A stretch of 64,000 nucleotides of DNA, taken from NCBI GenBank assembly GCA_035235625.1, contig CP141150.1:1736001-1800000 (forward strand). The letters are read 5' to 3'. Below the pieces are notes generated by a model, which did no database searches, had not been told where the DNA came from, and worked only from the letters and a program-made list of their open reading frames with translations. The stretch is from Saururus chinensis. Taxonomy: Eukaryota; Streptophyta; Magnoliopsida; Piperales; Saururaceae. Every line of letters starts with the position of its first letter. Within the stretch, counting starts at the first letter, position 1. Shown here in pieces: positions 46,591-58,430 of the stretch. Both the position numbers and the translations under genes were made by a program.

Positions 46591-47984
46591 TTGACTTTGG
46601 TACATTATCCTTTTTAGCATACTACAAGTTCATATCTTCTTCCTGTGCTGTTCAGTGCATTAAACTTTTGCGTAAGGCTTAGTATTTTGATTTGAAATTG
46701 TCATGTAGTCAACTGAAAGTCAGCACATGTGTTGGGGTTGAAGATATTTGTGTATGGCTATATATATTTTATATTTATTTGGCTTGCAGATTATTTATTA
46801 CTCAATTATATGATTGTGACCAACTAATCACAGGAACACATCCTGATGCAGTTTAAGTACGGTTGGTGGTGTTTGGATTCAGCAAACTTGAGAAAAAGGT
46901 TAGTGATTACTATATTTGAGTCTAGAATTGGTTTGCCTAAATGGTTCCATGCTTGAGCTTTATTTCTTTTTCCAAAACAACATTACCTTCTGCTATCTGT
47001 TCCACAGATAAGGTGTCAAAGTTCTTGGGACTTATGTAGAATCCTCTGTCATGGATCATGGAAGTGGCTGCCATCATAATCATATCCATTGCTCTTGCGC
47101 ATGACGAAGTAAAATAAGAACTCATTTCTCTTTTTTTAATTATTTGGCCCTCATGAATTGATTTTGATTGATGCTATGCTGTAAACCTTTTATCATGCAG
47201 CATAAGAAAATTGGATTTCTATGTAATCCATGCAATCAGTAACTCTACATGAGCTTTGGCTTGCTTGGCTACTAAAGCTAAGGTGGTTCTTCTTGGACTT
47301 TTTTTTTAAATACACAAATAGTTTCCATTTAGATTAACTTTAAATGATGCAATCAGGTCCTGCATGATGGGAGTTTGAGTGAGCACTAATCTGCTGCGGA
47401 GGAAATTAGTATTAAACTCATCGATACTTGGCTGCTTAATGGAGATTCTCTTAATATTGATCAGGTCTCCTGTTAATTCTGAAAAATGTTTAGATTGGTA
47501 CAGCAAATTGCTGTGCTTCTAACACATCTGATGTGTGGTTTGCAGTCTGTACCTACATAGGGGAATCTCCACCTGTAATCAAGAATCTGGGTAGACTCAG
47601 GTTCACCTTGCAAGCAAGGAGAGATTGAATGAGTTGTGATTGCCAACTCAGTTCAGGCTTTCTATGGAAAAGCAGCTCATCTGGCTGAGACAAATACCCC
47701 CATGTTGGGCATTTTCAACAGGCTGAAGTTTCTCTTTATAGGTTTCGATGGCAATTGGAATTTCTGCAGTTGTCCGATGGCAATGGGCATGGTCATTGAG
47801 ATAGGTGACGGGATTCAGAAAAGTAATTATTGTGTAGGTATTGATCTCCTTTTTGTGCTTCTTATCGGTCATGGTAAATGCCAACTTTTTTTCTATCACC
47901 ATGTCCATCAATTCACATTGTTTATCACAGCATGTTTTCTGTTATTTTTGGTACCTTCAATTTTATTCTTTAGTGAATACAAAA
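46591..47984 (+). other. further exon-like pieces, no complete gene
   Basis: Short protein-like segments occur with splice-like edges: FKYGWWCLDSANLRKR (about 46850-46900), SIKLIDTWLLNGDSLNIDQ (about 47405-47464, followed by GTCTCC) and VQAFYGKAAHLAETNTPMLG (about 47650-47710). They are on the plus strand, the same as the neighbouring exon-like array, and may come from one donor gene. The family is unknown to me. Intervening DNA is AT-rich, as expected for introns. Confidence 0.35.
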
Positions 47985-49240
47985 ATTAAACCTCGCCATT
48001 CTTCTATTTTTATTTCTATGATGCAGGAATTATAATATAAAGAATGACTTGTATGGATGTATTGTGCGAAACACTTTACTCCAAACAAGCTTACAGTTGA
48101 CGTGAGCATAATTGAGGTTATGTATGTGGTTCCTTGATATGTGTATGGCATCATATAATGCTTCCAACAAGTATGCGTAATGCAAAGTTTGCCACAACTA
48201 GAATCTTGAATGATTTTAAATAGACTACATTTTTTCATTATATTTTCACTCAAATGCACAGGTCCCACTATTGGATTTGGGTCATAAACTACAGGTTTTT
48301 GCTAAAGGGATGGATTAGGGACATTGATGCACTGATGGCTGTCTTGATAGTTTCTGTGTTATATGATCCAGAGGTGTAGGTATTACTACTTGACGAAATT
48401 ATTACTGCTTCTATTTGATATCATAGCTTGAATGTCAAATATTTTTTTATTTGTGGTCTGTAGGTGCAAGCTGGAACTGAAGAGGTTCACTTTTTCTCCA
48501 TGTAACCCAACTGACAAGAGAATAACGCTAGCATAGATATATGTTGCAGCAAAAGGAGCAACAAAAGAGGTACATCATATCACTTTTTCATCTTTAAATT
48601 CTATTCTTTAGTGAATACAAAAATTAAACCTCACCTTTCTTCTATTTTTATTTCTAATGATGCAGGAATTACAATATAAAGAATTAGTATGGATGTGTTG
48701 TGCGGAATGCTTGCTCCAAACAAGCTCACAGTTGACAAGAGCATAATTGAGGTTATGTATACGGTTCCTTGACATTTGTATGATATTAAAATGCTTCCAA
48801 CAAAGTATTCATGATACAAAGTTTGTCATGACTACTATCTTGACTGATTTTAAATAAATTACATTTTTAAATTAGATTTTGCCTCAAATGCACAGGTCTT
48901 ACTGTTGGATTTTGATATTAAATTACAGGTTTTCGCTAAAGGGGTAGATTAGGGATAGTGATGCACTGATGGGTGTCTTAATAGTTTCTATATTATATGA
49001 TCCAAAGGAGGTATAGATTTTACTTCTTGACAAAGTTATTACTGCTTTTATTTGATGTATTAGCTTGAATGTCAATTTTTTTTTGTGGTGTGTAGGTGCT
49101 AGCTGGAATTGCAGAGGTTTACCTTTTCTCCATCTAACCCAATGGACAAGAGAATAACACTAGCATATATAGATAGTGCATCAAAAGGAGCAACAAAAAA
49201 GGTACATCAGATCACTTTTTCATCTTTAAATTCTATTCTT
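47985..49240 (+). repeat. ~640-bp unit array, block A (2 units) with exon-like segments
   Basis: Each unit has segment a (after TGATGCAG: a piece readable as MDVLCETLTPNKL), segment b (after ATGCACAG: VPLLDLDIKLQ) and segment c (after TGTAG, 106 bp, ending AAAGAG before GTACATCA; it reads RFTFSPSNP-DKRI-LAYIDS, then A-KGATK). Segment c lies at 48464-48569 and 49096-49201. The splice-like borders are kept in each copy. The protein family is not recognised. Some segments carry stops in the best frame, so coding ability is doubtful. Confidence 0.7.
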
Positions 49241-49532
49241 TACAGGGGGTTAGTCATTGTGGATTTCATAATAAAAACTTCAAATTTCACAATTGAATGT
49301 TAGCTGTTTTGGATTTCTAGTAATATATTTACAATCCATCGTTAGCGAATGATGATTTTCAATATGATATTCTGAATGCAGTGTTAGTGGATTAGGCGTT
49401 AGAATGACAAATTTATAATATTAAGTTAGTCAAAGGTAATAAAATTTTAAGTGCCTAGGATTTTAGAGGTGATCTTCTAAAATCATCGGGTAAACAAACA
49501 TTTCTCTCTTCTTCTTCTGCGGGCTGCGTGGG

Positions 49533-50685
49533 GGGAAAGTTTGGAGCCTCTGTCGGGATGCCTTTCTGGCCGACCAATAATTCCTCCTCCTCCGCTTCAG
49601 CTTCTGCCATAGTCTGAACCACCACCAAGTCCATAACCAGGCCACGCATCAACACGTTGATGGATCACACTTCCTCCGTCTCCTCCGTCGCCTGTTCCCT
49701 TCTTCCTACCAGGCATCGTCTGAAGCTCAATCCTCCCACCAAGCTATATTTTCCTTGTGAGAACTACTCCCCTCTACTCTATTTTGCCGTTTTCTTTTTG
49801 CTATATCAGTCCGTCATTTCGCTTCATTTTTTATGTTTGCGGTCAACCATTGCGAAGTGAGTAGTTTTTTTTATTTTTGATGGTTTTCTGATGGAATCCT
49901 GCAATGTAAGTGATGCTAGGTTTTTCGTCAATCTGCGAAGGTGGTCTTGCTTTATATCCGTCGACTCTTTGTTTTTGGCCATCTATTGCTTCATTTCCAT
50001 TTATTTAAATGTGTTCTTGCTGTCATAGTTGATGGTCTATTGTTATAATCTGCAGCACTTTTTGTGGTCTTTTGTATTGTTTCCTGTTTGTGCTCATTTT
50101 CATTTTTATTGCTTATGCCCCTATTTTTCGTTCCAATCCATCACTAAACACCTTTTGTTGTTGTTTTTTTTTTTTTAAAAAGATGAACCTGGTAAACAGG
50201 TCAGAAGCGCAATCAGGATAAAAAGTACCAGCAAATCTCACATAGCATTCAAGGTTAGCTTTTTGGGCACATTAATTAGGGCTTTGGATATTTTAGTTTC
50301 ATTGTTGTTTATATATGAGTCCTTGGCAAAAAAACTCTTAACTGACTGGAACTTCGTTTTGATTTAGTTTCAAACAACTGCACCTAAAAGCTGTTTCATG
50401 CATCCTCCTGGGGGCATTCTTTCTCCGGGTGAAACCATAATAGCAACTGGTACGACGCAGCCTTTCTGATGCGTTTGTTTATCTTCTGTTGTTCTTTTCC
50501 AGCAAATCCTTCCACAAATAATGCTAAATTTATATTTTTGGGTTTCTCTATGGTTCAATTACTGGTGTTCAAATTTGTGGAGCATCCAGAAAACAATGAG
50601 AAACAAACGGATCAAAAGAGCAACGTCAAATTTAAGATTGTAAGCTTGAAGGTGAAAGAAGGGATCGAGTATGTGCCAGAGCTGG
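49533..50685 (+). pseudogene. VAP4/MAMI-type MSP-domain protein pseudogene (VAP27-related)
   Basis: Exon-by-exon match to plant VAP-like proteins of the VAP4/MAMI group, which are MSP-domain proteins (the VAP/VAP27 family acts at ER contact sites). Exon 1 ends 49756 (RHRLKLNPPTKLYFP), exon 2 is 50183-50253 (YEPGKQVRSAIRIKSTSKSH...), exon 3 is 50368-50449 (FQTTAPKSCFMHPPGG...), and exon 4 ends 50685 (VFKFVEHPENNEKQ...KVKEGIEYVPEL) before GTAAGT. Breaks: upstream of ATG 49558 (MPFWPTNNSSSS) the GKVWSLCR stretch is one frame off; an in-frame TGA lies at 49615; the expected intron 3 acceptor before TGTTCAAA at 50566 is GG, not AG; and the exons for the rest of the MSP domain and tail are not in the window. 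Introns are kept, so it is a duplicated, not a processed, copy. A short start at ATG 49660 is possible but would still lack the C-terminus. Confidence 0.85.
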
Positions 50686-50689
50686 TAAG

Positions 50690-53008
50690 TACCTGTTATA
50701 TTTACAGAGCTATTGTATATTCAAGTTCTCTTATTGGCCCGTTTTGATTGTTTTACTTTGTTCCTAAACCTACAAGATGGCTTATAAATACTCACGTATC
50801 ATGTATTTATTTTGAATCTTATCATTTTGGTGAATTTATTTTGAAATAATCATAAATTACTATATGCTTTTTAATGCCGGGAATAAATGCAGTGGAAAAA
50901 ATGTGATTTTTTTAATTGGGCTGTTCACAAAAATTTGACTTTTTCATCCAGCCTAGAGGTAGCTGGAAGAAGAAAAACGAATGCATTTTCTCAACAAGGG
51001 GTGCCCAAGCCCTTAGCATCTGTCTAGAAAGGGATGGGAAATTAGCCTCTTAGAGCACCGTATTCTGTCCCCAATCCCCTTGAGTATGTACTATACCCCC
51101 ACACTTCACACGTACTAGGTAAGTTGGGATATTATGACTATGGGTGGCCAAGTGGGGGTTCAAAATCAGGACCTTGGCTGGCTTCCTAAGGCATGGTCCT
51201 GGTCATCCCATCAACACACTAATAGTTAAGAAAAACCAAAACAGTATGCCCCCAAGTTTGAAGTAACCATGTTGTTCAACAAGGATATCCATATTATCTT
51301 CTATCTGTTTACTGTCCTGCAAATATTTTAGCGCTATCTCAGTGAAACGATAGTGTGTAAACACAGAAAAAATAGGGAGCTATAAGTTGGTGGGCCCCTG
51401 CAGGGGCAATGCCAAGGGGATTGAAACATAGCCTTCTGAGTAGGGACTTGCCATTGGGCCCATTCTGAAAAGGGGGTCTCTTTTATCCACCTTGTGATTG
51501 TTAGCCATTGAAATCAAATCCATCTGTCATGAAGATTTGCAAGGCTGGAATATTGTTGTTTTTCCCATCATTATGGTATTTTAATATTCTAATTTTTTTT
51601 TCAATTTTTTTATGAATGTTAACATCTTTTATAGTTGTTTTCTTAATAATCAAACTAATGTTCACAATAATGCTCGTTGAGTGACTATGAATAATGCAAT
51701 TCCTGCAAGACTCAGAAGCAGTAGGAGTAGGAGGGGGCCATATATGGGTTTCGCTATGGGAATAATAAAGTGTTGATGCCTTCCAACACTATCAGTCATT
51801 TTGGTTTTGTGCCAATATAAAAATATGATTTATCTATATCTTTCTTTTACCATTTCACCATTCCACAAAGCAATGAATGAAGAGGGCCTTGCTTATATAT
51901 ATAAATACACATCTAATTTAGCCTTGATTTCTCCTTTGTTATGGTATTGGTTAGTATCTTTCTTGAAGGTAATTATTGAATGTTTAAAGGAAGAAAAATA
52001 TTTACTGTTTGTTAAAAACTCAATCCCAGAGCTTTTAAATTAAGTAAAACCTTGTTCTGAGCATCCAATAAAACTGAAATGCTGTTGGGTGACACTGTTG
52101 AACCGGCAAATTCTTCTTTTCCTTCTTTGCTTTTTCTTGTTTTTTGGAGAATTCCATAGGAATATGCTTATGTTTTTGGAGCCCTGTATGTGTTTGGGCT
52201 TTTGATTAGTGTTGGTCACTCCATAAGTTGCAAAAAAGAATGTGGCAACCGTGTAAACTGTAAAGTTGGCTGCCTCCACAAACGGAGGAGTTTTATTATA
52301 CAGAACCTAAGCACAATTCTATCCGTGTGAGTCCACTGATCTGCACTTCTCTGTTAGATATTTTAGAATAGCACCATGATTTTGCATAGTCGTCATGTCA
52401 CACCTCACACCTCGAGAAGTATTGAATGCATAGTCGTCATTTTAAATTGAGATTGTTGCTGACATAACCTTGGCTTGCCCTTATATGGCAGGTACATTTG
52501 GAATTGATTAGAGTGATTGTAGTTTAATATCACAAGTTTGCACTTATTTTCTAGAATTTGATTTAGATGACAATATGACAAGTCAAGTGGAACAAAGGAT
52601 GGTGGCTAATATATGGAGGGATGAAACACTTGCAAAAATATAGAACTATGCAATGTTTATAATATGAGATCATAGATTGAGTATTGTTATGACTTGGGAG
52701 CCTTGTGCATCATTGCATTGTAGTCTTTTTATTTAAAAAGTTCTATGTAATATAAATATTTTTATTTTATGTGTTAATAACGTGTTTGAGGTTACTAAAC
52801 TATAAACTACGGATTAATTAAATTTGAAAATTGTAAATAAAACATTTGCATGAGTTTATTATTTTGAAATCCAGGAGCTCAAATCCGTGGATTCTAGCAA
52901 TCCAGGATTTGGGCATCTAAATAATTTGAAATCTGGCAGATTAAATCCATGAATTTGGATTAGATTCTAAAATTCTATATTCCAAATCCATCATTCTAGA
53001 ATCTAAAT
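50690..53008. other. gene-free AT-rich DNA right of the VAP pseudogene
   Basis: No missing VAP exon was found. The phrases CCTCTTAGAGCACCGTA and ACACTTCACACG near 51050-51110 recall the repeat at 2190-2580. A stretch with GGTTCAAAATCAGGACC at about 51160 resembles a B box but no tRNA or SINE body could be drawn. Confidence 0.4.
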
Positions 53009-53020
53009 TGACTAACCCCC

Positions 53021-55905
53021 TTTTATATGATCCAAAGGAGGTATAGATATTACTACTTGACAAAGTTATTACTGCTTTTATTTAATATATTAGCTTGAAT
53101 GTCAATTTTTTTTTTGTGGTCTGTAGGTGCTAGCTGGAATTGCAGAGGTTTACTTTTTCTCCATCTAACCCAATGGACAAGAGAATAACACTAGCATATA
53201 TAGATAGTGCAGCAAAAGGAGCAACAAAAGAGGTACATCAGATCACTTTTTCATCTTTAAATTCTATTCTTTAGTGAATACAAAAATTAAACCTCACCTT
53301 TCTTCTATTTTTATTTCTAATGATGCAGGAATTACAATATAAAGAATGACTAGTATGGATGTGTTGTGCGGAATGCTTACTCCAAACAAGCTCACAGCTC
53401 AATTATGTATATGGTTCCTTGACATTTGTATGACATTAAAATGCTTCCAACAAAGTATTCGTCATACAAAGTTTGTCATGACTACTATCTTGACTGATTT
53501 TAAATAAACTACATTTTTTAATTAGAGTTTGCATCAAATGCACAGGTCTTACTGTTGGATTTGGATACTAAATTACAGGTTTTTTGCTAAAGGGGTAGAT
53601 TAGGGATAGTGATGCATTGATGGGTGTCTTATAGTTTCTATGTTATATGATCCGAAGGAGGTATAGATATTACTACTTGACAAAGTTATTGCTGCTTTTA
53701 TTTAATATATTAGCTCGAATGTCATAATTTTTTTTTGTGGTATGTAGGTGCTAGCTGGAATTGCATAGGCTCATTTTTTTCTCCAACTAACCCAATGGAC
53801 AAGAAAATAACACTAGCATACATAGATAGTACAGCAAAAGGAGCAACAAAAGAGGTACATCATATCACTTTTTCATCTTTAATTATTGTTCTTTAGTGAA
53901 TAAAAAAATTAAACCTCACCTTTCTTCTATTTTTATTTCTATTGACATAAAAGAATGACCGGTATGGATGTATTGTGCGAAACACTTACTCCATATAAGC
54001 TCACAATTGACAAGAGCATTATTGAGGTTATGTATGTGGTCCTTGTCATTTGTATGACATTAAAATGCTTTGAACAATGTATGGTGATCCAAAGTTTGCC
54101 AAGACTATAATCTTGACTGATTTTAAATAAACTATATTTTTTAATTAGATTTCTATCAAATGCACAGGTCCCACTATGGGATTTGGATATTAAATTACAG
54201 GTTTTTGTTAAAGGAATGGATTATGGATAGTATTGTGCGAAACACTTACTCCATATAAGCTCACAATTGACAAGAGCATAATTGAGGTTATGCATGTGGT
54301 CCTTGTCATTTGTATGACATTAAAATGCTTTGAACAATGTATGGTGATCCAAAGTTTGCCAAGACTATAATCTTGACTGATTTTAAATAAACTATATTTT
54401 TTAATTAGATTTCTATCAAATGCACAGGTCCCACTATGGGATTTGGATATTAAATTACAGGTTTTTGTTAAAGGAATGGATTATGGATAGTATTGTGCGA
54501 AACACTTACTCCATATAAGCTCACAATTGACAAGAGCATAATTGAGGTTATGCATGTGGTCCTTGTCATTTGTATGACATTAAAATGCTTTGAACAATGT
54601 ATGGTGATCCAAAGTTTGCCAAGACTATAATCTTGACTGATTTTAAATAAACTATATTTTTTAATTAGATTTCTATCAAATGCACAGGTCCCACTATGGG
54701 ATTTGGATATTAAATTACAGGTTTTTGTTAAAGGAATGGATTATGGATAGTATTGTGCGAAACACTTACTCCATATAAGCTCACAATTGACAAGAGCATA
54801 ATTGAGGTTATGTATGTGGTCCTTGTCATTTGTATGACATTAAAATGCTTTGAACAATGTATGGTGATCCAAAGTTTGCCAAGACTATAATCTTGACTGA
54901 TTTTAAATAAACTATATTTTTTAATTAGATTTCTATCAAATGCACAGGTCCCATTATGGGATTTGGATATTAAATTACAGGTTTTTGTTAAAGGAATGGA
55001 TTATGGATAGTGTTGCACTGATAGATGTCTTGATAGTTTCTATATTATATGATCTAAAGGAGGTATAGATATTATTGTTTGACAAAGTTATAACTACTTT
55101 TATTTGATATATTAGCTCGAATGTCAAATAATTTTTTTGTGTGGTGTGTAGGTGCAAGCTGGAATTGAAGTGGTTCACTTTTTCTCCATCTAACCCAACG
55201 GACAAGAGAATAATGCTAGCATACATAGATAGTGCAGCAAAAGGAGCAACAAAAGAGGTATATCATATCACTTTTTTTATTTTCAAATTCTATTATTTAG
55301 AGAATACAAAAATTAAACCTCACCTTCTATTATTTTTTTCTATGATGCAGGAATTATAATATTAAGAATGACTAGTATGGATGTATTGTGCAAAACGCTT
55401 ACTCCAAACAGGTTCACAGCTGACAAGAGCATAGTTGAGGTAGTGTATGTGGTTCCTTGATATTTGTATGACATTAAAATGCTTCCAACAAAGTATGCAT
55501 GATACAAAGTTTGCGACAACTACAATCTTGACTGATTTTAAATAAACTACATTTTAATTAGATTTGTAATCAAATGCACAGGTCATAAACTACTGGATTT
55601 GGATCATAAACTACAGGTTTTTGCTAAAGGGGTGGATTAGGGATAGTGATGCACTGATGGCTGTCTTGACAGTTTCTATGTGATATGATCCAAAGGAGGT
55701 ATAGATATTACTGCTGGACAAAGTTATTACTGCTTTTATTTGATATCTTAGCTTGAATTTTAGATTATTTTTTTTGTGGTCTGTAGGTAAAAGCTGGAAT
55801 TGAAGAGGTTCACTTTTTTTCCATTTATCCCAAGTAATAAGAGAATGACACTGGCATACATAGATAGTGCAACAAAAGGAGCAATAAAAGAGGTACATCA
55901 TATCA
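53021..55905 (+). repeat. ~640-bp unit array, block B (about 4 units) with exon-like segments
   Basis: It continues block A. Segment c copies lie at 53127-53232, 53748-53854, 55152-55257 and 55787-55892, and segment a copies near 53328, 53950 and 55350. The units share TATGATCCAAAGGAGGTATA and TGCAGCAAAAGGAGCAACAA. Copies in block B are closer to one another than to block A in several diagnostic phrases. The last unit ends at about 55905, where unrelated DNA begins. Confidence 0.75.
53971..55010 (+). repeat. exact 4 x 260-bp tandem amplification inside one array unit
   Basis: TATTGTGCGAAACACTTACT starts at 53971, 54231, 54491 and 54751, exactly 260 bp apart. Each ends GGAATGGATTATGGATAG. Copies differ at only a few places by eye. 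Each contains segments a and b. The amplification ends where the normal unit text (TGTTGCACTGATAG) resumes at 55011. Confidence 0.95.
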
Positions 55906-56089
55906 CTTTTTTATCTTTACCATATTCAAGCAGCCAACTAGATGAATAATTATAGCCATTGTATCTCTGGCAACAAAAGAGTAAATAAATCTACCAGACG
56001 AAGAGCTCAAAAGTCAAAGATCAACCAAAATATGGACTACTAATAGAAAAGGAAGAGAACTGCATCTCTTTAACTTCATAGCTCTTTTT
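55906..56089. other. transition between unit array and pyrimidine array
   Basis: Ordinary mixed-sequence DNA with no recognised feature. Confidence 0.4.
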
Positions 56090-56865
56090 CAATCTTATTT
56101 CCTCCCTCTAATAATTGCCCATCACTCTCTTGTTGCCTCTCTCTAGTTTTCTTTTCATATCTCCTCTCTCAAATCGCCTTTCTCTATTTACATCTCTTTC
56201 ATGGCCTCTCTGTCTTATTGTCTCTCTTTATAATTGTATTTCCTCATCTCCTCTCTCTAATCCCCTCTCACTCTCTTATTGCTTGCCTCTTTCTAGTTGT
56301 CTTTCCATATCTCCTCTCTCAAATCGCCTTTCTCTGTCTCTATCTCCTCTTTCATTGCCTCTCTTTCTCTCTCCCCATCACCCTCTCCCTTTATAATTGT
56401 CTTTCCTCATCTCTTCCAATTACCTATCCCCTTCCTTTGGTCTCTATTCACTCCCCTCTCTCTAGTTCTCTCCCTCCTTCCCTAGCTCCTCCCTCTCTTT
56501 GGTTTCCTCCCTCCCTTGGCTCTCTCTAATTGCTTCTCTCCCCTCTCTCTAATTGCTTCTCTCTAGTTCTCTCCCTCCTTCCCTAGCCCCTCGCTCTCTT
56601 TGGTTTCCTCCCTCCCTTGCTCTCTCTAATTGCTTCTCTCCCCCTTCCACCCCCACTGCCTTCCTCTTATCCCCCTCCCTTATTTCCCTAATCATCTTCT
56701 TCCCTCTCTCTTTTTTACACTCTTTGCCCTTCCCTCCCACATTCCCTCTTGATCTCCTGATCTACCTCCCTTGCTCTCTCTCTCTCTAAGCGCCTGTCCT
56801 TTCCTCCATCCCTCGCTCTCTAATCGCCTCTGTCTCTCCTCATACCTCACTGACTTCCTGCTCTC
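56090..56865. repeat. pyrimidine minisatellite, block 1
   Basis: The plus strand is almost wholly C and T apart from TAATTG boxes. Typical units are CTCTCTAATTGCTTCTCTC and CCTCCCTCTCTTTGGTTTCC. A duplicate of about 100 bp lies at 56465-56560 and 56570-56640. Long open frames here are low-complexity Ser/Leu/Pro and not genes. Confidence 0.85.
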
Positions 56866-56869
56866 TATT

Positions 56870-57860
56870 TAATTGTGTTATAATTGTGATGAACTATATG
56901 CCTTTGTGGTTGACAATGCACCTGACCCCATGGATTCTACATGCCCTATGACTGAGTTTGACCCTAATCTTGTTGCGTTGGTAAATGATGTGGACCCCTA
57001 CTTGTCATTGTATGCCTATGAAGGAGGTAATGCTCCTTCCAACACCATGCACATCAATGACTAGATGGAAAAACATCTTGTCTTAGTTCTTACTAATATA
57101 GAGAGCACACCCATAGTTTCATTAATGATGTTGTTGCTAAAGAGCTAGGCTTGTCGATTTCTGAGTGTCCTGCCTTTGATGTTATGGTAAGAGATGGTGG
57201 TGCTAAGCTTCACAATATGGGGGTTGGTCGCAATGCATGCCTTCTTGCTCAAAGCCTTCCCATCCATGCTCATTTTTATGTCCCACCTATCAAGGAAGCA
57301 GATGTTGGTTGTCCGTGGGATGGACCGGCTGGGTATGTTGTACAAAGTAGAATGGAATTTGACCTTACGTCAATGAGCTTTGACACATTGGCAAGGTCAA
57401 GTGCCACATTACCACCCAAAAATTGCGCATCATTTAGAGGCCTCAACTAAAGTATGCATGGGTCCTCCAACTTCTTGCAATTAATGAGAGTATTGATACT
57501 TCATGGCCTTGAGGTTAAGGCCTTGCAGAAGCAGTGGTGGAATGTTATGACCCAGTGTAAGCCATAGTACTTTGTTTAGGATAGTCTTTAGACTCCTACT
57601 TGCTTAGGTCTTTAATTCCTAGTTTGATAAGGAAGTTTACTTTTAGTATACTCTTCATTAGGTTCCAATTAGTAAAGGCTAAGCTTTGCCTATAAATGTC
57701 ATGTAATGGCTTTGGCAATTCATTAGAGAAATTAATTAGAACTCAGTAGTAGTCTATTTACCTTTTTCCAACATCTCTTCTCTCTCCTTAATTTCATCTA
57801 TCTTCCCAATCCATCATCCCCATCGTCCCGCTACAAACCCGTTGTAGACCACCCATCTAA
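56870..57860 (+). mobile_element. Ty3/gypsy relic: protease piece joined to polypurine tract and LTR
   Basis: The reading frames at 56873-57064 and 57151-57450 match the retropepsin region of plant gypsy polyproteins (motifs LGLSISECPAFDV, LPIHAHFYV, KEADV). At 57505-57542 a CTTGAGG...GCAGAAGCAGTGGTGGAA purine-rich tract leads into an LTR-like start TGTTATGACCCAGTG (57543), with CTATAAATG as TATA near 57690. Most of the element between protease and LTR is absent. The left LTR is not seen. Fossil, broken. Confidence 0.7.
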
Positions 57861-58060
57861 AACTCCTCTAATTGTCTTTTCCTCTATGAATCCTTTGTTT
57901 CCCTTTCTCTCCTCTCTTACTCTCATTCTAATTGCCTCTTTGTCTCTAATTGTCAACCCCCTCCAAATTCCTCTCTTGCACTCATTCTAAAATCCTCTCT
58001 ATTTCTCTCCCTCCTTCATTGTCTCTCTTCCTCTCATTTTGAAACCAAAACTTTTCTACA
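57861..58060. repeat. pyrimidine minisatellite, block 2
   Basis: Same CTCTAATTG-type units as block 1, following the LTR-like segment. Confidence 0.7.
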
Positions 58061-58430
58061 TAGATTAATCAAAATTATTGAAGGAGAAAGAAATTAGAGA
58101 AACTTAGAAACAACAATGAGAATATATATCCTTAGAAGGTAGGACAATTGAGTTGCTTAACAAAGGATGCTTAGATGACTAGATATGCACTAGTTTTAGG
58201 TCAATTATTAACTACTAGGAGATGGTTGAGCATTTAGGTACAGCCTTGACTCCTCAGCCGTAAATGTTGGAGGCTATAGAGGTGAACAACTCACAAATTA
58301 TGGCTAGAAATACTATGACGGAAAGCAACACAGGACATAAAATCACCCTAGTAAGCACATGGCATTGAATGAGGCCATTGTTGAAGCATGGAGAGAACAC
58401 CAAAAGAAATAACCTGTCACTCTTTGATTT
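58061..58430. other. non-repeat spacer inside the pyrimidine array
   Basis: Purine-balanced DNA of about 370 bp. No motif is recognised. It could be gypsy gag debris, but this is not demonstrable. Confidence 0.4.

Larger units (their letters stand above)
49245..53020. mobile_element. possible 3.8-kb element with GGGGGTTAGTCA inverted ends carrying a host gene piece
   Basis: GGGGGTTAGTCA at 49245 faces TGACTAACCCCC at 53009-53020. The block splits the ~640-bp unit array and contains the VAP4/MAMI pseudogene. AATCC-type subterminal repeats lie near the right end (52860-53000). A similar end sequence occurs at 13263. No target duplication was found, and part of the array unit is missing at the junction, so either the insertion was followed by a deletion or the ends are coincidental. 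Confidence 0.4.

Noticed and set aside
46937-47125. Minus-strand frame ending NFDTLSVEQIAEGNVVLEKE
   Set aside because: It is short, opposite to the other exon-like pieces and without recognisable homology. Possible but not supportable.
51120-51210. B-box-like GGTTCAAAATCAGGACC as a tRNA or SINE
   Set aside because: No A box at the proper distance, no cloverleaf and no poly-A tail with target duplication.
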